DNA of 64,000 nt from an uncultured Eubacteriales bacterium (GTDB taxonomy: Bacteria; Bacillota; Clostridia; Peptostreptococcales; Anaerovoracaceae), in assembly GCA_902775345.1 (NCBI GenBank), contig CACYLW010000009.1:1-64000 (forward strand). Reading direction: 5' to 3'. This document shows positions 57,050 to 64,000 of the stretch, in pieces (the stretch's first letter is position 1; the number at the start of each line of letters is the position of its first letter). The notes under the pieces are model-generated. The model ran no database searches. It was not told the origin of the DNA and saw nothing but the letters and a program-made list of their open reading frames with translations. The translations under genes and the position numbers were made by a program.

Positions 57050-58432
57050 ATGGATTTCAGCAAATATAAACGCGTACATTGCCTGGGAATAGGCGGTATT
57101 GGATTGTCAGCAGTTGCCGAGATACTCCGTGACAGAGGGTATATCGTCAGCGGTACTGACATACATCCGTCTAAAGTTACCAGGCATCTTGAATATCTGG
57201 GGATAAAAGTTTTCACTGAACACAAGCCTGAAAACGTTGAAGATGTAGATGCCATCGTTTACTCGGCGGCAGTTTCCGATGAGAACCCTGAGGTCGTAAG
57301 GGCAAAGCAGCTCGGGATCCCGCTGTTCTCAAGAGCGGAAGTCCTCGGCATGATCATGGACGACTACGAGAATTCGGTAGCTATCTGCGGAACTCACGGA
57401 AAGACGACCGTGACCTCGATGACTTCGCTCATCCTGAGGAACGCAGATTACAAGCCTACGATCCTCGTTGGCGGAAATCTTCCGCAGATCAATGGCAACG
57501 TTGAGATAGGCAACACCGAGTACTTCGTCACCGAAGCGTGCGAGTACATGGACAGCTTCCTGCAGCTCCATCCGAGCATCGGAGTCATTCTCAATATCGA
57601 CTCCGACCACCTTGACTATTTCAAGGACATGGAACATATCGTGAAGTCGTTCAGCACATTCGTCGAGCAGATCCCGCCTCACGGCATCATAATCGCGTTC
57701 GGCGACAATCCGTTCGTGAGGGGCATCCTCAAGGATCATAACAACAAGATCACATACGGATACAGCGAGAGCAACGATTTCTACGCGGAGAACATCAAGT
57801 TCAACGAGAACGGATTCCCGGTATTCGACATCTGCCACAAAGGCAATAAAGTGGCAACCATAGAGTTAAAGGTGCCGGGCGAGCATAACGTGCTCAACGC
57901 CATGGCATCCTTCGTGACCGCGTCATATCTGGGAGTTGAGACTCCTGTGATAGTCTCGACGCTGAAGGAGTACAGCGGAGCAAACCGCAGGTTTGACTTC
58001 ATCGGCACTACGGACAAAGGCGTGAAGGTGATCGATGACTATGCCCACCACCCGACAGAGATCAAGGCCACCTTATCGGCAGCCAAGAACGTAAAGCACA
58101 ACAAGCTCTGGCTCATATTCCAGCCGCACACCTACACAAGGACCAAGGCGCTTTTCAGCGAGTTTGTTGACGCATTCCTGGATGCCGACGTAGTGATCGT
58201 GACGGACATCTACGCTGCACGCGAAAAGGATGTATACAACATCTCGTCGTACAAGCTTGTGACTGAGATGAAGGCAAAGCATCCTGAGAAGCCTGTCTAC
58301 TATGTCAAGGACTTCGAGGATATCGTAAGGTATATCGAAAAGTTCGCCGGCAAGGACGACATAGTGATGACTATGGGTGCCGGAGATGTCTATAAAGTTG
58401 GCAACATGCTGCTCCACAAAGACGAACAATAA
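57050..58432 (+). CDS. murC: UDP-N-acetylmuramate--L-alanine ligase
   Basis: A 460-residue Mur ligase that adds L-Ala to UDP-MurNAc in peptidoglycan precursor synthesis. HCLGIGGIGLSAVAEILRDR (residues 9-28) is the UDP-binding fold. ICGTHGKTTVTSMTSLIL (about 114-131) is the ATP P-loop. NIDSDHLDYF, EHNVLNAMA and DYAHHPTEIKATLSAAK (about 329-345) are conserved. Normal length. It is the first gene after the strong promoter. prs follows after 36 bases. Confidence 0.97.
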   Translation: MDFSKYKRVHCLGIGGIGLSAVAEILRDRGYIVSGTDIHPSKVTRHLEYLGIKVFTEHKPENVEDVDAIVYSAAVSDENPEVVRAKQLGIPLFSRAEVLGMIMDDYENSVAICGTHGKTTVTSMTSLILRNADYKPTILVGGNLPQINGNVEIGNTEYFVTEACEYMDSFLQLHPSIGVILNIDSDHLDYFKDMEHIVKSFSTFVEQIPPHGIIIAFGDNPFVRGILKDHNNKITYGYSESNDFYAENIKFNENGFPVFDICHKGNKVATIELKVPGEHNVLNAMASFVTASYLGVETPVIVSTLKEYSGANRRFDFIGTTDKGVKVIDDYAHHPTEIKATLSAAKNVKHNKLWLIFQPHTYTRTKALFSEFVDAFLDADVVIVTDIYAAREKDVYNISSYKLVTEMKAKHPEKPVYYVKDFEDIVRYIEKFAGKDDIVMTMGAGDVYKVGNMLLHKDEQ

Positions 58433-58468
58433 TAATTCAGGACGCATAAAGAAGGGAGATTTAGCGCC

Positions 58469-59434
58469 ATGATACGTAATATGACAAGCGAGGCATTTTC
58501 TAACCTCAAGCTGTTTTCCTGCAATTCCCATCCGGAACTCGCGCAGGAGATAGCAGAACACATGGGTATTGAACTGGGGAAATCAACAGTAACAAGGTTC
58601 AGCGACGGAGAGACCAGCGTAAGCATATGGGAATCTGTCAGAGGTAAGGATTGTTTCATCGTGCAGTCTACATGCGAGCCTGTAAATGATAATCTCATGG
58701 AGCTTCTGATCATGACAGACGCTCTCAAGAGAGCTTCATGCAACAGTGTAACTGCAGTCATGCCGTATTACGGATACGCAAGGCAGGATCGTAAGGCTAA
58801 GGCCAGGGATCCGATCACATCAAAGCTTGTCGCCAACATGATGACAGCTGCCGGCATCGACAGAGTCATCACCATGGATCTTCACGCATCGCAGGAACAG
58901 GGCTTCTTTGACATCCCTGTGGACCACATGCTCGGACAGCCTATGCTGACTGATTACTTCAAGCTCAAGGATCTGGATGATCTGGTGATCGTATCTCCTG
59001 ACCACGGTTCGGTAACAAGAGCCCGTAACATGGCTAAGCCGTTCAACTGCCCGATCGCCATCATCGACAAGAGACGTCCTGAGCCAAACAAGAGCGAAAT
59101 CATGAACATCATCGGTGATGTCAAAGGCAAAAACTGCATCATCCTCGATGACCTGATCGACACTGCAGGAACCATCTGCAATGCAGCCAAGGCTCTTGAC
59201 GATCTCGGAGCAAAGAGTGTTTACGCATGCGCTACTCACGCAGTGCTTTCGGGCCCGGCTATCGAGCGTATCGAGGCAAGCCCGATCAAGGAGATGGTGC
59301 TGCTCAACACTATTCCTATCCCTGAAGAGAAGAAGCTGAAGAAGTTCACGGTTCTCTCGGTAGGACACATTTTCGCGGAGACGATCTCGAGAGTATACTC
59401 CAACAAGCCGATCTCCGTAATGTTCGGAAACTAA
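58469..59434 (+). CDS. prs: Ribose-phosphate pyrophosphokinase
   Basis: A 321-residue PRPP synthase. [20 protein letters not shown] (residues about 45-64), [20 protein letters not shown] (about 94-113), [20 protein letters not shown] (about 131-150) and the PRPP loop [20 protein letters not shown] (near 222) are all present. It supplies PRPP for nucleotide, His, Trp and NAD synthesis. In some positions it differs from the commonest Bacillus text ([12 protein letters not shown] start), which fits the shorter-loop clostridial type. GAAGGGAG precedes the ATG. Confidence 0.96.
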   Translation: MIRNMTSEAFSNLKLFSCNSHPELAQEIAEHMGIELGKSTVTRFSDGETSVSIWESVRGKDCFIVQSTCEPVNDNLMELLIMTDALKRASCNSVTAVMPYYGYARQDRKAKARDPITSKLVANMMTAAGIDRVITMDLHASQEQGFFDIPVDHMLGQPMLTDYFKLKDLDDLVIVSPDHGSVTRARNMAKPFNCPIAIIDKRRPEPNKSEIMNIIGDVKGKNCIILDDLIDTAGTICNAAKALDDLGAKSVYACATHAVLSGPAIERIEASPIKEMVLLNTIPIPEEKKLKKFTVLSVGHIFAETISRVYSNKPISVMFGN

Positions 59435-59442
59435 GGTTATTG

Positions 59443-60078
59443 ATGGGATTATTCAGAAGAAGTAAAGGTGAGCCGGGGTTCGCCGAAGACACGTATGTTA
59501 TAGCGGGTCTTGGGAATCCCGGCAAAGAATACGAAGAAACGAGGCACAATATGGGGTATAAAACCATAGATGTGCTTTCTTCGAATGAGAATATTGAGGT
59601 GAGACGCAGTAAGTTCCACTCGCTGTTCGGGCGCGGAACCATCGCGGGTAAGAAGGTCATACTTGTGAAGCCTGAGACCTACATGAACAGAAGCGGGATC
59701 GCCGTAAGGGAAGCGGCGATGTATTTTGACGTAGCGCCTCAGAACCTCATAGTCATATATGACGACATCGATCTGCCTGCAGGCTCCATCCGTATAAGGA
59801 AGTCGGGGGGTGCCGGAACTCATAACGGAATGAAGAGCGTCGTGCAGGAATTAGGCACAAAGGATTTCATAAGGATCAGGATAGGAGTCGGCGCTGCAGA
59901 GGCGGGCGAAGACCTTGTAGACAGGGTGATCGGCAAGGTGCCTGCGGCTGAAAAGGAACTGCTGCAGAAGGCCGCGGCCGAAGCGGCAGATGCAGTCAGA
60001 GACATAATAGCGATAGGCGTCGACAATGCCATGAACAGGCATAATCATGTGATAACAAAGGAAGCGAATGATAACTAA
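59443..60078 (+). CDS. pth: Peptidyl-tRNA hydrolase
   Basis: A 211-residue esterase that releases peptides from peptidyl-tRNA. VIAGLGNPGKEYEETRHNMG (residues about 19-38) holds the catalytic His and Asn. ILVKPETYMNRSGIAVREA (about 70-88), DDIDLPAGSIRIRKSGGAGT and HNGMKSVVQELG are further signatures. Compared with usual Pth there is an N-terminal extension of about 18 residues (GLFRRSKGEPGFAEDT). The ATG at 59443 is chosen over a TTG at 59440. The mfd start overlaps its end by 11 bases. Confidence 0.96.
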   Translation: MGLFRRSKGEPGFAEDTYVIAGLGNPGKEYEETRHNMGYKTIDVLSSNENIEVRRSKFHSLFGRGTIAGKKVILVKPETYMNRSGIAVREAAMYFDVAPQNLIVIYDDIDLPAGSIRIRKSGGAGTHNGMKSVVQELGTKDFIRIRIGVGAAEAGEDLVDRVIGKVPAAEKELLQKAAAEAADAVRDIIAIGVDNAMNRHNHVITKEANDN

Positions 60079-63000
60079 CCACAGCGGCATCAGCGGAAGC
60101 AGAACAGCATACATGCTGGCTGAAAGCATAAAAGAGAAGCATAAGCTTCTGGCGGTGGTCTCGTCCGGACAGGCAGCAGCCCGTCTGGCCGAAGACCTCG
60201 TTTTTTATATGCCTGCGCTGAATGTAATAGTGCTTCCTGAGGAAGAAGACGTGTACGTGCTCTATGAGGCGCGCGACAGAGGTGTTCTCGAGAAGAGGAT
60301 AAAGGCGCTCACTGCCCTGACGGGCAGTACTCCGGATGCCGATCCGGAGACAGGCGCCGGCATGACAGCTGTGATAGCGCCTGTGAGCGCCGCCTTAAAG
60401 CTTACGGAAAGCCCTGAAAGGTTCACACGCTCCATAATCAGCGTTTCTGTAGGTGAAAGGGTGGATCCGCACGAGCTAAGAAGGAAACTCTCGGAAGCAG
60501 GCTATCAGGCTTCTGCTGTCACTGAATCCCCGGGTGAATATACTTCGCGCGGAGGAATAATGGATGTATTTTCTCCTGCCATGGAATCCGCCGTGAGGAT
60601 CGAGTTCTTCGACGATGAGATAGATTCCATAAGGTCATTCGATGTCGAAACGCAGAGATCGATCGACGCGCTGAAAAAAGCCGTCCTGGTTCCGGCGGCA
60701 GAATTCATCCCGAACAACGAAGAAAAAGAGAAGGCTCTGGCGGCGGTCATGAAGGAATACGACCGCATGATACGCTGCTATAAAAAGGAACATGCTCATC
60801 CGGATGTAGCTGACGGCCGGATCGATGCCATAGAATCGCACCGCGGAAGGATCAGGGACATTTTCGAAACCAGCACGGGCTCGCAGCTGTACGCGGATCT
60901 TCTCAGTTTTTTTGATGTGGATAAGTGCAGGGTCTGGGACTACGCGTACGGAGCTGTTCTGGCGGTATGCGACCCTGCGGCTGTCATGAGTTCGCTTCCT
61001 GAATCCGCAAAGGAGGAGGAATTCTTTGATATATATAAAAACGCTTCCGGAATAGCGGCAAAGCGTGATATCGATATTTACACACCATTCCCTGAGACTA
61101 TACCCGGTGTCGAAAGGCTGGACCGCATCGACAATGTGAGAAGCCGTCAGATAGCTCCGTTCAACGGGCACATCGAGCTCTTTGCTTCAGAAGTAAGCCG
61201 TTTGACGGCTAACGGCTTCAGGGTGATAATAGCGGCCGGTTCCGAAGAGAGGAACGAGCGTGTCCGCGAATACCTCGAGATAGCTGAGGTCAGCGGAGAC
61301 ATCTCATACAGAAGCGGGAGCCTCTCCGGCGGATTCATAATGGACGATGAGAAGATCTGCTTCATATCCGGGCAGGACATTTTCACCGGAGCCATCAGAC
61401 CTCCGCGAAGAAAGGCAAAGCGCAAGAGCTCCAAGGACAGCATACGGTTCTCGGATCTCCACAAGGGCGACTACGTGGTACACGAGATGCATGGCATCGG
61501 ACGTTTTGAGGGCATAAAACCTGTGACCGCCGACGGAACGACCAGGGATTATCTTCTTATCCGCTACGCCGGTACTGACATGCTTTACATCCCGACAGAA
61601 CAGCTTGATGTGATCCAGAAATACATCGGCAATTCAGGCAATCCGCCTGCGCTTTCAAGGCTCTCCGGAACGAGCTGGAAGCGTACCAGAGAGCGTGCCA
61701 GAAAGGCCGCGATGGAGATCGCGGAAGACCTCATCAAGCTTTACGCGAAGAGGCAGGCAGAGGGAGGATACGCGTTCGGACCTGACACCGTCTGGCAGAC
61801 CGAGTTCGAGGAAGCATTCCCGCATGTAGAGACCGATGACCAGCTCAGGGCAACAGCCGAGATCAAGGAAGACATGGAAAAACCGCTTCCTATGGACAGA
61901 CTCCTGTGCGGAGATGTCGGCTACGGAAAGACAGAGGTCGCGGCAAGGGCGATCTTCAAGTGCATCTCAGAGGGCAAGCAGGCTGCGTTGCTCGCTCCTA
62001 CGACGCTTCTGGTGAATCAGCATTATCACAATCTAAGGGAACGTTTTGATAAGTTCCCGTTTGAGATAGAGGAACTCTCCAGGTTCAGGTCAAAGACAGC
62101 TCTTTCGAAGGCCATCAAGGGCGTGAAAAGCGGGAGGGTAGACCTCGTCATAGGCACGCACAGGCTTCTGTCAGACGACGTGAAGTTCAAGGATCTCGGA
62201 CTTCTCGTAGTCGATGAGGAGCAGAGGTTCGGCGTGCGTCATAAAGAAAAGATCAAGGAATTCAAGAGCAACATAGACGTACTGACGCTTTCTGCGACAC
62301 CGATACCTCGTACGCTGAACATGTCGCTCACAGGCATCAAGGACATAAGCCTTATAGAAGAGCCGCCGGGCGACAGGTTCCCGGTGCACACGTACGTTAC
62401 ACCTTACGATGAGGAGATACTCCGCAACGCCGTTTCGAGAGAACTCGCGAGAGGCGGACAGGTATTCATCGTAAACAACAGGATCACAGGCATCAATCAG
62501 GTGGCAGAGACCGTCAGCAGACTGGTTCCGCAGGCAGTCGTGGGAATAGGACACGGCCGCATGCACGAAGAAGATCTGGAGAACACGATGCTCGACTTCA
62601 TCGAGGGACGCATCAATGTTCTTGTGGCCACCACCATAATCGAGAACGGCATCGATATACCGAATGCCAACACCATGATAATACTCAATGCCGACAGGTT
62701 CGGACTGGCGCAGCTTTACCAGCTGAGAGGCAGGGTGGGCCGCTCCAGCAGACTTGCATATGCCTACCTCATGTACCAGCCGGGCAAGGTCCTCACTGAG
62801 ATAGCGCGCAAGAGACTGGCGGCCATCAGGGAATTCACTGAATTCGGCGCGGGCTTCAAGCTGGCGATGCGTGACCTCGAACTCAGGGGCGCGGGCAACA
62901 TCCTCGGCGAGGCACAGAGCGGACACATCGAGAGCATCGGTTATGAGCTTTACTGCAAGGAGATCGACAGGGCGGTGAGGCAGCTGAAGGGCGAAGACGT

Positions 63001-63478
63001 GGGAGAGGCAAGGTCAGATATAACCATCGATCTGCCGCTTCGCGCTTCGATACCGGCTGACTACATACCTGACGAATCGCTCAGGCTTGAGGCTTACCGC
63101 CGCATCGCCGGCATACTTGACAGTGAGGACGCGATGGATGTCATAGATGAGCTCACGGACAGATACGGAGACGTACCTGCGGAGGCACTCGAACTTATCA
63201 ATGTCGCCGAAATACGCGCCCATGCTGAATACCTCGGCATCTCGGACATCAACAGAACGGAAAGATGGGTCAATATAAAGTTCGGAAAAGATGTCAAAGT
63301 GCATCCGTTCGTATTCGTCATGGCGAAGTCGGAATACGGCGACAGGATATTGCTTACAGACGGAAGGGTAACGATGCTCAAATACAACATGGGCAGGGAA
63401 TTTGATACGACGGCGCTTCTCGGACTCATGAGATTCCTGCGCGCTGCCAAGGAAGATTCAAGACAAATCGGGAATTGA
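60068..63478 (+). CDS. mfd: Transcription-repair coupling factor
   Basis: An 1136-residue Mfd that removes stalled RNA polymerase and recruits UvrA. It has a UvrB-like N-terminal region (YTSRGGIMDVFSPAMESAVR near 157), an RNA-polymerase-interacting domain GDYVVHEMHGIGRFEGI (near 467) and helicase motifs GDVGYGKTEVAARA (near 615), VVDEEQRFGVRHKE (near 714), TLSATPIPRTLNMSL and QLRGRVGRSSRLAYAYLMYQ (near 880). The C-terminal TRCF domain follows to 1136. Length is normal. It overlaps pth by 11 bases. Confidence 0.97.
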   Translation: MITNHSGISGSRTAYMLAESIKEKHKLLAVVSSGQAAARLAEDLVFYMPALNVIVLPEEEDVYVLYEARDRGVLEKRIKALTALTGSTPDADPETGAGMTAVIAPVSAALKLTESPERFTRSIISVSVGERVDPHELRRKLSEAGYQASAVTESPGEYTSRGGIMDVFSPAMESAVRIEFFDDEIDSIRSFDVETQRSIDALKKAVLVPAAEFIPNNEEKEKALAAVMKEYDRMIRCYKKEHAHPDVADGRIDAIESHRGRIRDIFETSTGSQLYADLLSFFDVDKCRVWDYAYGAVLAVCDPAAVMSSLPESAKEEEFFDIYKNASGIAAKRDIDIYTPFPETIPGVERLDRIDNVRSRQIAPFNGHIELFASEVSRLTANGFRVIIAAGSEERNERVREYLEIAEVSGDISYRSGSLSGGFIMDDEKICFISGQDIFTGAIRPPRRKAKRKSSKDSIRFSDLHKGDYVVHEMHGIGRFEGIKPVTADGTTRDYLLIRYAGTDMLYIPTEQLDVIQKYIGNSGNPPALSRLSGTSWKRTRERARKAAMEIAEDLIKLYAKRQAEGGYAFGPDTVWQTEFEEAFPHVETDDQLRATAEIKEDMEKPLPMDRLLCGDVGYGKTEVAARAIFKCISEGKQAALLAPTTLLVNQHYHNLRERFDKFPFEIEELSRFRSKTALSKAIKGVKSGRVDLVIGTHRLLSDDVKFKDLGLLVVDEEQRFGVRHKEKIKEFKSNIDVLTLSATPIPRTLNMSLTGIKDISLIEEPPGDRFPVHTYVTPYDEEILRNAVSRELARGGQVFIVNNRITGINQVAETVSRLVPQAVVGIGHGRMHEEDLENTMLDFIEGRINVLVATTIIENGIDIPNANTMIILNADRFGLAQLYQLRGRVGRSSRLAYAYLMYQPGKVLTEIARKRLAAIREFTEFGAGFKLAMRDLELRGAGNILGEAQSGHIESIGYELYCKEIDRAVRQLKGEDVGEARSDITIDLPLRASIPADYIPDESLRLEAYRRIAGILDSEDAMDVIDELTDRYGDVPAEALELINVAEIRAHAEYLGISDINRTERWVNIKFGKDVKVHPFVFVMAKSEYGDRILLTDGRVTMLKYNMGREFDTTALLGLMRFLRAAKEDSRQIGN

Positions 63479-63541
63479 GTCTCTGTTTATGATAAAATTC
63501 ATCCAATGATATAACGGCGGTGCCGTAAAAGAGGTTAAGAA

Positions 63542-64000
63542 ATGCTTTTTAAGAATATTGGGATTATAGACGAAAATTACGAATACCGTGAAAACATGTA
63601 CGTTGGCACAAACTGTCACCGTATCGTTTACATAGACAGCAAACCGCCTGAAAACGAAGAAGCCTTCTTTGAGAACTATGACGGGACAGGCAAGGTGCTC
63701 ATGCCTGCGTTCTATAACGCTCACGGGCATTCGCCGATGAGTCTCATGAGGGGATATGGCGAGAACCTAACGCTCGACAGATGGCTCAATGAAAGGATAT
63801 TCCCGTTCGAGGACAAACTCTACAGCGAAGCAGTGTACTGGGCGACCATGCTCACCATGGCTGAATCGATCAGATTCGGAATAGTTTCCACTTCAGATAT
63901 GTACTATTTCATCGATGACATGGTGAGAGCCGTAGTGCATTCAGGCGTCAAGACCAATATCTCGCGTGCCGTGACCAATTTCGGAACTCCTGTATCCGAG
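63542..64000 (+). CDS. Amidohydrolase (SAH/MTA deaminase-like), 5' part
   Basis: The first 153 residues of an amidohydrolase, cut by the window end. VLMPAFYNAHGHSPMSLMRG (residues about 51-70) has the HxH metal pair, and YGENLTLDRWLNERIFPFED then AVYWATMLTMAESIRFGIVS match the S-adenosylhomocysteine/5'-methylthioadenosine deaminase (TrzA/MtaD) group. AGAGGTTAAG precedes the ATG. It probably deaminates an adenosine derivative or another N-heterocycle; the metal-binding second half lies outside the window. Confidence 0.87.
   Translation, partial: MLFKNIGIIDENYEYRENMYVGTNCHRIVYIDSKPPENEEAFFENYDGTGKVLMPAFYNAHGHSPMSLMRGYGENLTLDRWLNERIFPFEDKLYSEAVYWATMLTMAESIRFGIVSTSDMYYFIDDMVRAVVHSGVKTNISRAVTNFGTPVSE

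Noticed and set aside
1-64000. CRISPR arrays, tRNA or rRNA genes
   Set aside because: No regularly spaced direct repeats of CRISPR type, and no cloverleaf or rRNA-like sequence was recognised. A tRNAscan or Infernal run would settle this.

Overview
The window looks like chromosomal DNA of a low-to-mid GC Gram-positive anaerobe of the class Clostridia. Reasons are the AGGAGG-type ribosome binding sites, frequent TTG and GTG starts, ferredoxin, flavodoxin and nitroreductase genes in place of respiratory genes, many short lipoproteins, and clostridial families such as DUF4250, DUF1653, DUF3877, DUF1847, HsmA and YkvI. Family-level placement (perhaps near Anaerovoracaceae) is a guess. About 90 genes are listed. 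All but one (55622-56779) lie on the + strand.

Layout. 1-560: the tail of an IS3-type transposase, the IS end, and decayed DNA. 0.5-10.3 kb: regulators (an XRE-HD alarmone hydrolase fusion and a MerR protein), lipoproteins, an EcsC-like protein, a thioesterase, an ADP-ribosylglycohydrolase and a broken DUF3267 gene, with several terminators. 10.4-17.5 kb: a compact, AT-richer operon of six genes. It encodes a PLD nuclease-SF2 helicase-DUF3427 protein, a MutT Nudix protein, an HNH nuclease, a SAM methyltransferase, a MazG-like pyrophosphohydrolase and a GIY-YIG-DUF2075 ATPase. This is the best candidate for an undescribed defence system. 17.5-47 kb: a long co-directional run of small repair, detoxification and house-cleaning enzymes (KptA, carbonic anhydrase, DNA polymerase IV, Nudix, flavodoxin, nitroreductase, YbaK, MnmM, ThpR, macro domain, PhzF, YhbY and others). 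47-49.5 kb: LarB, a LarC lacking its C-terminal domain, and a coiled-coil protein with four exact 60-nt repeats. 49.6-64 kb: core genes mnmA, gapA (with a possible leader peptide), an aldolase-like protein, GtrA, a PatB-type lyase, a convergent class V aminotransferase, then murC-prs-pth-mfd and the start of an amidohydrolase.

Together, the middle of the window handles damaged or modified nucleotides, RNA ends and ADP-ribose (four Nudix, two MazG-like, KptA, ThpR, macro domain, ADP-ribosylglycohydrolase). The right end is cell wall, nucleotide and transcription-repair housekeeping. Two genes are clearly broken (8041-8302 and 25274-25881), and several unusual domain fusions stand out. No tRNA, rRNA or CRISPR array was seen. 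Family names rest on recalled sequence patterns, not on a search.
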